Below are positions 33,998-43,037 of a DNA stretch of 46,539 nucleotides, in pieces. Made by a program: the position numbers and the translations under genes. This stretch comes from an uncultured Bacillota bacterium (GTDB taxonomy: Bacteria > Bacillota_I > Bacilli_A > RFN20 > CAG-631). The notes under the pieces are model-generated. The model ran no database searches, was not told the origin of the DNA, and worked only from the letters and a program-made list of their open reading frames with translations. Positions within the stretch are counted from its first letter, which is position 1. The number at the start of each line of letters is the position of its first letter. The stretch covers positions 1-46,539 of the forward strand of contig CABUID010000015.1 in the NCBI GenBank assembly GCA_902491575.1. The letters are read 5' to 3'.

Positions 33998-35479
33998 ATG
34001 GTATTTTTCACATTACCAACATGGGGTATCGTTTTGATTTCTGTCGTTGCTTTTATCGTATTAGTTTTAATTCTTATAGGAGTTTCTTATGTTAAAGCAC
34101 CTCCTGACACTGCTTTTATTATCACAGGACCATTTAAACAAAGAACTTTAATAGGAAAAGCAGGTTTAAGATTTCCAGGTTTAGAAAGAGTTGATAAAAT
34201 TCCACTTAGTTTAATTCAAGTGGATATTAAAACAGCAAGTTCTGTACCTACAAAAGAATTTATTAATATTTTTGTTGATGGTGTTGCTAATATAAAAATT
34301 GATAGTTCTTCTGAAGCACTTGCTAAAGCTTCTCAAATTTTCTTGCAACAGAATTTAGAAGGCATCCGATCCATTGCCAAAGAAGTATTAGAAGGTAACA
34401 TGCGTGAAATTATCGGTCAAATGAGATTAGAAGAATTAGTTCATAACCGAGATTTATTTGCAGAAAAAGTCAAAGAAAATGCAATGCAAGATATGGCAAA
34501 AATGGGCTTACAAATTATCAACTTAACGATTCAAAATTTTGTTGATAATAATAAAGTTATCGAAAATCTTGGTGTAGATAATATTGCTCAAATTTCCAAA
34601 AACGCCTCGATTGCTAGAGCACAAGCTGAAAGAGATGTTCAAATTGCTCAATCAGAAGCGAATGAATCAGCCAATAAAGCACGCGTAGATGCTGAAAGAT
34701 TAATTGTCGAACAAAATACAGTTTTAGCATTAAAAACGGCTGAATTGAAATCACAAACCGATACTGCAAAAGCTGCTGCTGATGCTGCTTATTCCATTGA
34801 GGAACAAAAACGTTTAGAAGAAATTAACATTGCAAAAGTAAATGCAGATATTGCCAAAAGAGAAAGAGAAGTTGAACTTGGTCAAAAAGAAGTTGAATTG
34901 CAAGAAAGACAACTTGAAGCTAAAGTTAAAAAGACTGCTGATGCTGAAAGATATGCAGCTGAACAGACTGCATTAGCAGAACTTTATAAAAGACAAAAGG
35001 CTGCTGAAGCTAAAAAATTTGAATTTGTTCAAGAAGCAGAAGCTTTAAGAGCAAAAGCAGAAGCGGATAAATTCGCTGCCGAACAAGAAGCTGCTGGTAT
35101 CTTAGCAAAAGGAAAAGCAGAAGCAGAAGCTATCGAAAAGAAAGCGGAAGCCATGAAAAAAATGGGTGAAGCTTCTGTCTTAGAATTAATCTTAAATTCA
35201 AATGTATTACCTGAAATCGTCAAAGCTTATAGTGAGCCACTTGCTGCAGCATATGGTCAAATTGGTAATATAACAATGTATGGTGAAGGAAATACAGCTA
35301 ATTTAGCGAAAGAAGTTACCAATAATGGTAGTCAATTAATCGATAGTTTAGATAAAACATTGGGCATTGATATTAAATCCTTACTTGCAGGTGTTTTGGG
35401 AACGAAATTAGTCGATGGTGTTAAAAAAGCCACAAATGAGAACTCTACAAAAGTAGATCACGAAGAAAATAAAGATTAA
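33998..35479 (+). CDS. floT: Flotillin-like SPFH protein
   Basis: 493 residues. An N-terminal membrane segment (about 8-28) is followed by the SPFH domain (about 30-200; VKAPPDTAFIITGPF onward). A long Ala/Glu/Lys-rich coiled coil (about 200-385) has the repeated AEA-type segments of flotillins, and a C-terminal oligomerisation region follows. It matches B. subtilis FloT (YuaG), which scaffolds membrane microdomains and influences secretion, signalling and fluidity. No NfeD-type partner (YuaF-like) is next to it, although those two are often neighbours. The gene is preceded by a long leader with an attenuator and closed by a strong terminator. Confidence 0.92.
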   Translation: MVFFTLPTWGIVLISVVAFIVLVLILIGVSYVKAPPDTAFIITGPFKQRTLIGKAGLRFPGLERVDKIPLSLIQVDIKTASSVPTKEFINIFVDGVANIKIDSSSEALAKASQIFLQQNLEGIRSIAKEVLEGNMREIIGQMRLEELVHNRDLFAEKVKENAMQDMAKMGLQIINLTIQNFVDNNKVIENLGVDNIAQISKNASIARAQAERDVQIAQSEANESANKARVDAERLIVEQNTVLALKTAELKSQTDTAKAAADAAYSIEEQKRLEEINIAKVNADIAKREREVELGQKEVELQERQLEAKVKKTADAERYAAEQTALAELYKRQKAAEAKKFEFVQEAEALRAKAEADKFAAEQEAAGILAKGKAEAEAIEKKAEAMKKMGEASVLELILNSNVLPEIVKAYSEPLAAAYGQIGNITMYGEGNTANLAKEVTNNGSQLIDSLDKTLGIDIKSLLAGVLGTKLVDGVKKATNENSTKVDHEENKD

Positions 35480-35497
35480 TTTATAATTACTTTATTC

Positions 35498-35535
35498 AAA
35501 AAGAATGACAAAGTTTTAGGTCATTCTTTTTATTT
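35498..35535 (+). terminator. Terminator of the flotillin gene
   Basis: AAAAAGAATGAC (35498-35509) pairs with GTCATTCTTTTT (35520-35531) over a 10-base loop and runs into further T. Confidence 0.88.
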
Positions 35536-35588
35536 ATAAATTAAGGGATCAGAAGGTTTTATTTTTACTGTTTTAAAAACTTATTTTC

Positions 35589-35617
35589 TTGCATAAAATG
35601 GTCTTTAATGTTAATAT
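35589..35617 (+). promoter_or_regulatory. Promoter of the nucleoside kinase gene
   Basis: TTGCAT (35589-35594), a 17-base spacer and TAATAT (35612-35617), 45 bases before the start codon. Confidence 0.5.
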
Positions 35618-35662
35618 TATTACGTGAAATCTAAATTGTATTAATTTAAAGGAGAAGTAAAT

Positions 35663-37309
35663 ATGTTTATAGTTAAATTAAATGAAAAGACCATCACCCT
35701 AAATGAAAAAACCCCTATTTTAGCACTTATCGAGCCAAAAGATAGTAAAAAATATATCGTTGCTAAGGTCAATAATCGCTTGCGTGAATTAACCTATGAA
35801 CTTTGTTTTGATTGTAATGTTGAATTATTAGATAATACTTCTTATGATGCTGTTAAAGTTTATGAAACCAGTTTACGTTATCTTTTAGCTATGGCTTATC
35901 ATAATATCTATCCTGATTATCAAATGAAAATTAGTTATAATATCTCTCGTTCTTTATTAATTTCGATTTTAAAACCTGATCATGTTATAGCCGACTCAAA
36001 AATGATTAAAGCGATTAAAAATGAAATGGACCGTCTTGTTGCCTTAGATTTGCCTTTTGAAAAAAAGACTATTTCTAAAGAAGAAGCTCGTAAATATTAT
36101 CAAATGAATCATCAAGAAGATAAAGAAGCTATTTTAAAATATCGTCCTGAAAAAAATTGTCATATTTATTCTTGTAATCAATATGAAAATTATATGTATG
36201 GATATATGGTTCCTTCCACAGGTTATTTAAAAGATTATAAATTGTTTAGTTATGATAATCAAGTTGTTGTACAATATCCACGTTATGAAGCAAATGGAGA
36301 AATTCCACCTTTCAATGATGAACCTACTTTTTCAAAAGTATTAAAAAAATCGCATAAATGGGCCAAAGTTTGTAATGCAGAATTGGTTTCAAAAATTAAT
36401 AATCATATTAATGCTGAAACTTATATTGATTTTATTAATATGTGTGAAACCATGCATAATGATTTATTAGCTTCTTTAGGTGAAAGCATCCAAAAAGATA
36501 TCGATAATATTCGTTTAATTTGTATAGCAGGGCCATCAAGTTCTGGAAAAACAACATTTTCCAATCGTTTAAGAATTGAATTGATGTCTAGAGGCATACA
36601 ACCTTTACGAATTTCTTTAGACATGTATTACAAAAAAAGAGATTTATGTCCTTTAGATGAATATGGAAAACCAGACTTTGAAAGTATTCATGCTTTAGAT
36701 TTAGAATTGTTTAACGAACATATCTTAGCTTTGATTAATGGTGAGGAAGTTTCTCTACCAACTTTTAATTTTGAAACAAGTGCTATTACTTTTGGACCAA
36801 AAATAAAAATTGATAGCAACACTCCGATTATTATTGAAGGTATCCATGCCTTAAATGACCAATTATCCTATGCTATTCCAAAACATCAAAAATTCAAAAT
36901 ATACATTGCTCCTCAATTCCAATTAAATATCGATAATCATAATCCAATATCCTTCACTGACATTCGCTTGTTAAGAAGAATTGTCCGGGATAAAGAAACA
37001 CGTGGAACATCTGCTGAAGGAACACTATCCATGTGGCCATCGGTTAGACGGGGAGAATTCAAATGGATTTATCCTTATCAAGAAGGATGTAATTTCGTAT
37101 TTAATTCTGCATTGACTTATGAATTATGTGTTTTAAAGAAACATGCACTACCTGCTTTACAGGAAATACCTTCGGATAGCCCTTATTATATTCAAGCCAA
37201 TCGTTTGATTAAATTTTTAAAATATTTCAAAGATATGGATGAAAAATGGATTCCTTGCAACTCCTTATTACGTGAGTTTATAGGTGGTAGCTGTTTTAAA
37301 GATGTTTAA
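35663..37309 (+). CDS. Nucleoside kinase with TGS and ThrRS-like N-terminal domains
   Basis: 548 residues, in the long uridine-kinase-like family. Residues about 1-60 resemble a TGS domain. About 60-230 resemble the second additional domain of threonyl-tRNA synthetase. The C-terminal half is a phosphoribulokinase/uridine-kinase fold with P-loop GPSSSGKT (290-297), SLDMYYKKR (substrate-site region), IIIEGIHALN and the RLLRRIVRDKETRG lid. It probably phosphorylates a pyrimidine nucleoside, but the natural substrate of this fused family is not firmly known. It is transcribed alone. A standard uridine kinase is also present at 45867. Confidence 0.88.
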   Translation: MFIVKLNEKTITLNEKTPILALIEPKDSKKYIVAKVNNRLRELTYELCFDCNVELLDNTSYDAVKVYETSLRYLLAMAYHNIYPDYQMKISYNISRSLLISILKPDHVIADSKMIKAIKNEMDRLVALDLPFEKKTISKEEARKYYQMNHQEDKEAILKYRPEKNCHIYSCNQYENYMYGYMVPSTGYLKDYKLFSYDNQVVVQYPRYEANGEIPPFNDEPTFSKVLKKSHKWAKVCNAELVSKINNHINAETYIDFINMCETMHNDLLASLGESIQKDIDNIRLICIAGPSSSGKTTFSNRLRIELMSRGIQPLRISLDMYYKKRDLCPLDEYGKPDFESIHALDLELFNEHILALINGEEVSLPTFNFETSAITFGPKIKIDSNTPIIIEGIHALNDQLSYAIPKHQKFKIYIAPQFQLNIDNHNPISFTDIRLLRRIVRDKETRGTSAEGTLSMWPSVRRGEFKWIYPYQEGCNFVFNSALTYELCVLKKHALPALQEIPSDSPYYIQANRLIKFLKYFKDMDEKWIPCNSLLREFIGGSCFKDV

Positions 37310-37332
37310 ATAATTCGATAATATGGTATATA

Positions 37333-37359
37333 AAAACTGCTATGAAAAGCAGTTTTTTT
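37333..37359 (+). terminator. Terminator of the nucleoside kinase gene
   Basis: AAAACTGCT (37333-37341) pairs with AGCAGTTTT (37348-37356) and is followed by TTT. Confidence 0.88.
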
Positions 37360-37432
37360 GTGCTGTTGATGAAAAATAAATTATGATCTAAAAAAACAAA
37401 TTCTTTTTTTGTAATTATTTTCAAAAATAAAA

Positions 37433-37755
37433 TTATTTATTTATAAATTCAATATTAACATCCCCATTATTACTAATAACATTTAATGTTTTTATTCCAT
37501 CATTTTTTTTCTCTGGCAAATTACTATTTCCCTTTTTGGTTTTAGACCAAATAGCGAAATCGTTATAGATTCCATCAATCGTTCCAAAAATATTTCCATT
37601 TTTGGCAGATAAATATAACGCATTTTCTACATATAAATTTTCAAAGTTAACATTATTAAAAAATCTTACCTTATCTACAACAAATGAAGATATAACAATA
37701 GCACCTTTACTTAAAGTAATGGATGCCCATGTATCTTCTAATGGAGGAAATATAA
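37433..37755 (-). pseudogene. 5'-truncated DUF4097-like (adhesin-type) gene
   Basis: The minus strand has an open frame of about 108 codons, from about 37760 down to TAA at 37435-37433, with no in-frame ATG. The translation has the repeating strand-turn pattern of DUF4097 proteins: Y-L-S-A-K-N-G-N-I-F-G-T-I-D-G, then SKTKKGNSNLPE, then LNVISNNGDVNIEF at the C-terminus. DUF4097 proteins have a beta-helix-like domain, often with membrane segments, in sensing or regulatory operons. The N-terminal part is missing; the frame runs into the merR remnant at about 37745-37760. Several family glycine/serine positions have drifted, so decay may have begun. Confidence 0.6.
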
Positions 37756-38480
37756 CACTACGACACTATGATCGAATTGGATTAGTAAAACCAAGTAAAA
37801 AAGATGAATGGACCCATTATCGCTATTATACAGAACAAGATATTGTTCGTTTAAATACAATTCGTGCTTTACAACTTATGGATTTACCATTAAAGGAAAT
37901 TAAAAAAGTTTTAGAATATAATCATCTTGAAAAAATTATTGATTTCTTAGAAAAAGCCGAGAAAAAGGCAGATGAAAAAATCGCATCTTTGCAATATGGA
38001 AAATCAAAAATACAATTAGCAAAAGCAGATTATCAAAGAAAATTACTAAGCCAACAAGCATTTAATGGCTTTTTTCTAAAAGAATATCCAGAACGTGTTA
38101 TTTTACTATCCAATAATTTAGAAATGCCAACCATTGATAATCTTTGGAATTATCTTAGTCATTTTTACGAACAGATTACTCCTGACTTAAAAGATCAATT
38201 TACCTTTGAAGATTTAGCTGGTTTATATAAAGAAAAAGAAATAACAAGGCTTTTTGCTGTTTGTAAACATTATACAGAAATAGATGGATTAAAAAAATTA
38301 CCAAAAGGTAAATATTTATGTGCTCATTGCACAGAAGACAATAAAGAGCAAATCTTAAAAGAGTTAATGAACAGAGCAAAAATTACTTATGATGTTATCC
38401 CATCATTTTCAATACAATTTGTCATTGTATCTGGTATTTTGTATTGGAATTATGAAGTTCAAGTTTATATTGGTAACTAA
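37745..38480 (+). pseudogene. 5'-truncated MerR-family regulator
   Basis: Recognisable MerR sequence begins at TLRHYDRIGLVKP (about 37756) and continues through HYRYYTEQDIVRLN, the LKEIKKVL segment, a dimerisation coiled coil and a GyrI-like effector-binding C-terminus of the BmrR/BltR type. The first helix of the HTH (about 13-15 residues, normally starting right at the Met) is missing. The same frame is open upstream to a TTG at 37602, but that stretch is the antisense of the DUF4097-like remnant, has no SD and does not look like protein. An ATG at 37719 also lacks an SD. So the regulator has probably lost its start and part of its DNA-binding domain. Confidence 0.65.
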
Positions 38481-38547
38481 AACTGATCTCCACTAAATAG
38501 AACCAACTTATAATTTTTTTTCTTAAATTTTTACAATTAAGTCTGCT

Positions 38548-38577
38548 TTGGCTCTTTTTTTCATTTTAGGATAATAC
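38548..38577 (+). promoter_or_regulatory. Possible promoter of the alpha/beta hydrolase pair
   Basis: TTGGCT (38548-38553), an 18-base spacer and TAATAC (38572-38577), 21 bases before the first hydrolase start. Confidence 0.35.
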
Positions 38578-38598
38578 TAATAAATAAAGGAGGTCATT

Positions 38599-39648
38599 AT
38601 GCAGTCAGATAAAATTACCAAAATATTCGGATTAACTACGGGTGCTCTTAGTGCTTTAACAATTGCAACTTCAATCACCATATATGATAAAATGTTTTCA
38701 CGATATGAACGCCCTAATTATGAAATCACAGCAGGACTTTGTAATTATCTTCTTTTAAAAAAACAATTGCCACGAGAAGAATTGTTTTTTCCATCGGATG
38801 ATGTTTTATTAAAAGCCTATTTTTATCCCTCTAATCATCCTAAAGGATTGGTAATCATATCTCATGGTTCCCATGCAGGTGCAGATGATTATTTGCCTTT
38901 TATATCTTTTTTTGTAAAGAATCACTTTCATGTTTTTGCCTTTGATAATAAAGGTACATACGACTCGCAAGGAGATTCAACTGTAGGAATGTGTGAATCA
39001 TTAGTCGATTTGTATCATGCATTAGTTTTTTTAAATAATCAAGAAAAATATAATCTTTATCCTTTTTTCTTATTTGGTCATTCATGGGGAGGTTATGCTG
39101 TATGTTCTGTATTGTCCTTATGCCAGAATATTAAAGCGTGTGCTAGTATTTCAGCTTTTAATGATGCCTATCAACTCATTTTAAATAAGGGTGTAGAAAA
39201 AGCAGGAAAACCCGCCTTATTATCTAAGCCTTTTTTAGATGCTTATCAAAAATATTTATTTGGCTCTTTCACAGAATTTACTGCTATTGATGGAATCAAT
39301 AAACAAAATACTCCAACACTTATTGCCCATGGTGTTGAAGATAATATCATATCTTTTAAAAAGCAATCGATTATAGCATATCAAGATAGGATTACAAATC
39401 CGAATGTGATATATTATAATGGCGAAGCATTACAAAGCGGACACAATTCTATTTTATATTCTAATTCGGCAATTCAATATCAAAATGAAATTGCACAAAA
39501 AATAATTAAAATGGAAGCACGTAAACAAGATAAATTATCTTATGAAGAAAAAAAATTATTCAATCAATCCGTCAATCATTATTTATATAGCGAAGTAAAT
39601 CTTGAGTTGATGAATCAAATCATCCAATTATTTTCTTCAGTTCTTTGA
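38599..39648 (+). CDS. Membrane-anchored alpha/beta hydrolase, copy 1
   Basis: 349 residues. One N-terminal membrane segment (about 9-28) is followed by a conserved SRYERPNYEITAG linker and an alpha/beta hydrolase domain. The nucleophile elbow is GHSWGG (Ser162), the acid is probably Asp in GVEDNIISF, and the His in SGHNSILYSN. An oxyanion-region HGSHAG (about 94-99) fits the HG motif. The substrate is unknown; the fold includes esterases, lipases and peptidases. If the N-terminal segment is a signal anchor, the domain faces outward. AAAGGAGG precedes the ATG. A close paralogue follows after 13 bases. Confidence 0.85.
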   Translation: MQSDKITKIFGLTTGALSALTIATSITIYDKMFSRYERPNYEITAGLCNYLLLKKQLPREELFFPSDDVLLKAYFYPSNHPKGLVIISHGSHAGADDYLPFISFFVKNHFHVFAFDNKGTYDSQGDSTVGMCESLVDLYHALVFLNNQEKYNLYPFFLFGHSWGGYAVCSVLSLCQNIKACASISAFNDAYQLILNKGVEKAGKPALLSKPFLDAYQKYLFGSFTEFTAIDGINKQNTPTLIAHGVEDNIISFKKQSIIAYQDRITNPNVIYYNGEALQSGHNSILYSNSAIQYQNEIAQKIIKMEARKQDKLSYEEKKLFNQSVNHYLYSEVNLELMNQIIQLFSSVL

Positions 39649-39661
39649 AAGGGAAAAAGAT

Positions 39662-40702
39662 ATGTCAAAGAAGAAAAAAATTCTTAAAAAAATTTTTGTG
39701 ATTTTAGGAATTACCATTATCGCTAGCATAGTAATTAATTTTGTGGGAGGAATTATTGCATATAATCTCTTATTTAATCGTTATGAACGTCCAGATTATA
39801 AAATAACTCCAGGCATTGTTTGCTATGAAGATGTGAAAGAAAATTATCCACGACAGGCTCTTTCTTACTCTTCTGGAAAAGAGATACTGGCTGGTTATTA
39901 TTATCCTCATGAAAATGAAAAAGCTTTAATTATCATGTCACATGGCATCCATGATGGTGCAGATAGTCTTCTTGCACAATGTTTATTTTTTTTAGATCAT
40001 AATTATAGTGTTTTCTCTTATGATAATTCTGGATGTTTTTCATCTACAGGAAAAGCAAATGGATTTTTACAATCCGTTATTGATTTAAAAAACACTCTTG
40101 ATTATTTAAACCAAGATATCCGTTTCAAAAACAGGAAGAAATTATTGTTTGGCTTTTCTTGGGGAGGATACGCCACAGTATCTATCTTTAATTTTCAAAC
40201 GCAAGATATTTATGGAAGTGTTTCCCTCTCTGGTTATAATGATGCCGAAAATTTAATTTTTAATAAAGGTAAATCTTATGTGGGACCTTTAGCCTATACA
40301 GGAAAAGGTATTGTTGAACTCATACAAAATGTACGTTTCAAAGGAAATGAATTCTATACTGGAATTGATGGTATAAATCATACGACTACACCATTTTTTA
40401 TAGCTCATGGTCATCAAGATACAACGATTCGTTTTAAAGAAGATTCTATTTTATTCAATAAAAATCTTATTACAAATCCGAATGTTACTTATTATGAATC
40501 ACTTGATGCTGGTCATAGCTCTTTAATGTATTCAAATAGAGCCAATGAATACCGTAAAGAAGTCGATGCACAACTTAAAAGCATGAAAGACTATGACGAT
40601 AAAGTTGAATATGTAAAAACAATAGACAATGTTATTTATAGTGAGTTAAGTATAGATTTATTCGAAAAAATCAATGAATTTTACCAAATTTGTTTAAAAT
40701 AA
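39662..40702 (+). CDS. Membrane-anchored alpha/beta hydrolase, copy 2
   Basis: 346 residues, paralogue of the preceding gene over its whole length. Membrane segment at about 13-35, FNRYERPDYKITPG linker, HGIHDG oxyanion region, nucleophile elbow GFSWGG (Ser166), acid in GHQDTTIRF and catalytic His in AGHSSLMYSN. All triad positions are retained, so both copies should be active. Conserved surroundings (TPFFIAHG, ITNPNV.YY) show a tandem duplication. The SD is weaker (AAAGGGA) than that of copy 1. The two are almost certainly co-transcribed. Confidence 0.85.
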   Translation: MSKKKKILKKIFVILGITIIASIVINFVGGIIAYNLLFNRYERPDYKITPGIVCYEDVKENYPRQALSYSSGKEILAGYYYPHENEKALIIMSHGIHDGADSLLAQCLFFLDHNYSVFSYDNSGCFSSTGKANGFLQSVIDLKNTLDYLNQDIRFKNRKKLLFGFSWGGYATVSIFNFQTQDIYGSVSLSGYNDAENLIFNKGKSYVGPLAYTGKGIVELIQNVRFKGNEFYTGIDGINHTTTPFFIAHGHQDTTIRFKEDSILFNKNLITNPNVTYYESLDAGHSSLMYSNRANEYRKEVDAQLKSMKDYDDKVEYVKTIDNVIYSELSIDLFEKINEFYQICLK

Positions 40703-40729
40703 TGCCAAATTATGTATAACATACTTTTC

Positions 40730-40758
40730 TTGACTTATATATGGGCATAATATAGAAT
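40730..40758 (+). promoter_or_regulatory. Promoter of the lipoprotein gene
   Basis: TTGACT (40730-40735), a 17-base spacer and TAGAAT (40753-40758), 25 bases before the start codon. Confidence 0.6.
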
Positions 40759-40783
40759 AAATATATGAAAAGGAGAAATCAAT

Positions 40784-42061
40784 ATGAAAAAGAATATTAT
40801 ATTGTTTTGCTGTGCTGGAATAATGTCCATGTCGTTAATTTCATGTAATGGTAAGGAAAAGAAGATAGATAATGCTACTGGAAATGAATTGGTAAATGTA
40901 GCCATTGATAAAACAACCGATAAATTGGAAGAAATTTCTACAAAAAGTTTTTTAGGATTGTCTTTAAATGCTAATTTAAAAGGTGATTTTAGTATGGTGA
41001 ATACAACCATTCTTGAACAATCTTCATATAATATGGAAGGTACATCTATACTTACAATCAATGGTAATTTAGATACTTCAGCAGAATTACAAACCAACTT
41101 AGATGTAGATGGAATTCGTAAAACTCCAAATGCGGATATTACAAATACAGAAAGCTATATGGCAGCTAAAATTTTAGGAAATCTTTCAACGGAAACAGAA
41201 TTAAAATTCCAAAATAATCCAAATTTGGATAATAGTGAAAAAAGCGAAAGTAAAACAGATCAAGAACATAAAATTTATCAAAAAGGTTTAAATTTAATTC
41301 AATACGATAAAGTAGACGACAATGAGGCTACTGCCGAAACCCTTTTGACTACAGATGAAGTAAATAATATAGCGAGTCAAATTGTAAATGTATTGGATGC
41401 ATTTTCTGGTCAAGTTCCACCAGTTGATAATTCTTCTGTAAGTGAACTTATTAATCAAGGTACAATTGTATCCATTCAAACCAAAACAGATGATTTTCTA
41501 TCTGGTAAAATGACTGCTAATGATTATCTAACGTTTATCGATGAAACATTTGCAGAAGGTAAATTATTTGACAATACTCCTCAAGGAACTCGTGATTGTG
41601 TGGTTAGTCTTCTTGAAGTAGCTTATGAAGTCAATCCAAGCAAATATTTTGAATATACCAAAATCACAGAAAAGAAAAATGTCACTTTAAATTCATCATT
41701 TGACTATACGACTTGGAAAGTAGATTTAAATACAAAATTAGATGCTAAAATCAATGCGATAGATACAACTAATCCTTCTTATCTATTGTTATCGACTATT
41801 AAACCGATTATTATTTCCGTTCTTCCTACGGTATTAAATTTAGATTATACAATAAAGATTCATAGTGATGGTTATATTAATGCAATGAATTTTGATGTTA
41901 AAGTTCAAGGTACAATCCCAGGAACTGTTTTGTCACTCATTGATTCTTCAAATTCCAATATGACTTTGACTTATAATGGAGCATTTAATGGTGGTTTTGG
42001 ATTTGATGTTTCAGATGATAGAATAACCATCAAAACACTTGAACTTCCTTCTAAGGATTAA
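40784..42061 (+). CDS. Lipoprotein of unknown function
   Basis: 425 residues. The signal peptide ends in lipobox LISC (Cys21), followed by a charged segment. The mature protein is rich in Asn, Thr, Asp and Ser, with alternating short strands, for example the region about 60-130 (TSILTINGNLDTSAEL, then LSTETELKFQNN) and 300-415 (VTLNSSFDYTTW, then DYTIKIHSDGYINAMNF). It may be a large beta-barrel or beta-sandwich-like, lipid-binding surface protein, but I recognise no family. It has its own promoter (TTGACT/TAGAAT), AAAAGGAG SD and terminator, so it is a single-gene unit. Confidence 0.8.
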   Translation: MKKNIILFCCAGIMSMSLISCNGKEKKIDNATGNELVNVAIDKTTDKLEEISTKSFLGLSLNANLKGDFSMVNTTILEQSSYNMEGTSILTINGNLDTSAELQTNLDVDGIRKTPNADITNTESYMAAKILGNLSTETELKFQNNPNLDNSEKSESKTDQEHKIYQKGLNLIQYDKVDDNEATAETLLTTDEVNNIASQIVNVLDAFSGQVPPVDNSSVSELINQGTIVSIQTKTDDFLSGKMTANDYLTFIDETFAEGKLFDNTPQGTRDCVVSLLEVAYEVNPSKYFEYTKITEKKNVTLNSSFDYTTWKVDLNTKLDAKINAIDTTNPSYLLLSTIKPIIISVLPTVLNLDYTIKIHSDGYINAMNFDVKVQGTIPGTVLSLIDSSNSNMTLTYNGAFNGGFGFDVSDDRITIKTLELPSKD

Positions 42062-42063
42062 AC

Positions 42064-42092
42064 AAAATGCAGAAAATTCTGCATTTTTTTGT
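42064..42092 (+). terminator. Terminator of the lipoprotein gene
   Basis: AATGCAGAA (42066-42074) pairs with TTCTGCATT (42077-42085), extended by A/T pairs, then a run of T. Confidence 0.88.
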
Positions 42093-42150
42093 TTTATCTC
42101 ATTTAATTTTGATATACTGATAGTATATAGAAAAGGAGTGGATGAACTGA

Positions 42151-42804
42151 ATGACATTTAAGGAAATCAAAAACAATCAAGAAATCAATACTTATATTGA
42201 ATCAGCAGACAAATATTTAGAAGCCATCGGATACACTGAACATTCATTTAATCATGTTTTACGTTGTGTTGCCGTAGTAGAATATATTTTAAAAACATTA
42301 GACTATGATGAACATACGATTGAACTTGCCAAAATTGCTGCTTATATGCATGATATTGGTAATGTTATCAATCGTGAAGATCATGCAAAATCGGGTGCTA
42401 TTATGGCATTTCGTATTTTAGATAATTTAAAAATGAATAGTCGTGATATTGCTACCATTATTACGGCAATTGGGAATCATGATGAATCTTCTGCTTATCC
42501 TGTTAGTGACGTTTCTTCTGCTTTGATTTTAGCCGATAAAACAGACGTGCGCCGAACACGTGTACGAAAAAACATGGACATTTACGGCATACACAATCGA
42601 GTAAATTATGCGGCAGAATCATCAAGAGTTGTTATTGATAAAGAAAATAAAACTTTGACATTGAACTTAACAATTGATACGAATATATGTTCAATTATGG
42701 ATTATTTTGAAATTTTTTTATCCAGAATGATGCTTTGTAAAAGAGCTTGCGAATTTTTTCATTTAACTTTTAAATTATTAATTAATAATCAATCTTTATT
42801 ATAG
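42151..42804 (+). CDS. HD-domain phosphohydrolase
   Basis: 217 residues, cytosolic. HD-domain metal ligands are visible: His35 (FNHVLRC), His67-Asp68 in YMHDIGN, a following His (REDHAKSG), NHDESS and a late Asp in LILADKTDVRR. The C-terminal ~70 residues (after about 145) are a smaller domain with an alternating strand pattern, then a helix. Family members cut phosphate from nucleotides or act as phosphodiesterases; the substrate cannot be read here. The AAAGGAG site is 12-13 bases from the ATG, rather far, so initiation may be modest. Confidence 0.85.
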   Translation: MTFKEIKNNQEINTYIESADKYLEAIGYTEHSFNHVLRCVAVVEYILKTLDYDEHTIELAKIAAYMHDIGNVINREDHAKSGAIMAFRILDNLKMNSRDIATIITAIGNHDESSAYPVSDVSSALILADKTDVRRTRVRKNMDIYGIHNRVNYAAESSRVVIDKENKTLTLNLTIDTNICSIMDYFEIFLSRMMLCKRACEFFHLTFKLLINNQSLL

Positions 42805-42826
42805 TAAAAGTAGTCTTTTAATAAAG

Positions 42827-42858
42827 CAGTTATCCATAAAGGGTAACTGTTTTTTTTA
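42827..42858 (+). terminator. Terminator of the HD-domain gene
   Basis: CAGTTATCC (42827-42835) pairs with GGGTAACTG (42841-42849, one G-U) and is followed by eight or more T. Confidence 0.85.
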
Positions 42859-42881
42859 TTTATGAAATTTACAATGAATTA

Positions 42882-42926
42882 TACAAAAAAAGATTAAGTT
42901 GAAATAAGTTCGTCAACTTAATCTTT
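42882..42926 (-). terminator. Terminator downstream of ppdK
   Basis: AAAGATTAAGTTG (42889-42901) pairs perfectly with CAACTTAATCTTT (42914-42926), and on the minus strand it is followed by TTTT. It lies 112 bases after the ppdK stop. The intervening 3' region (42927-43037) holds two more hairpins: TTCTTAAT/ATTAAGAA (42983-43008) and an AATAT/ATATT one near 42963-42981. Confidence 0.8.
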
Positions 42927-43037
42927 AATTTATTTCTAATATAATACTTCGTTCTTTTTCATAATATCATTCGATAATATTATTCTTAATCCTGAGCCTT
43001 ATTAAGAAAGTGAAGAACCCGTACGTTTAATATTTTA

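Noticed and set aside
37370..37432. Further A/T-rich short inverted repeats between the nucleoside kinase terminator and the DUF4097 remnant
   Set aside because: The pairings are low-complexity A/T runs and are expected by chance in this composition.
37602..37744. Upstream half of the apparent merR reading frame
   Set aside because: It is antisense to the DUF4097-like remnant, starts at a TTG without SD and does not match MerR N-termini.
40735..41097. 120-codon open frame antisense to the lipoprotein gene
   Set aside because: No SD; the lipoprotein on the plus strand has a promoter, SD, signal peptide and terminator.
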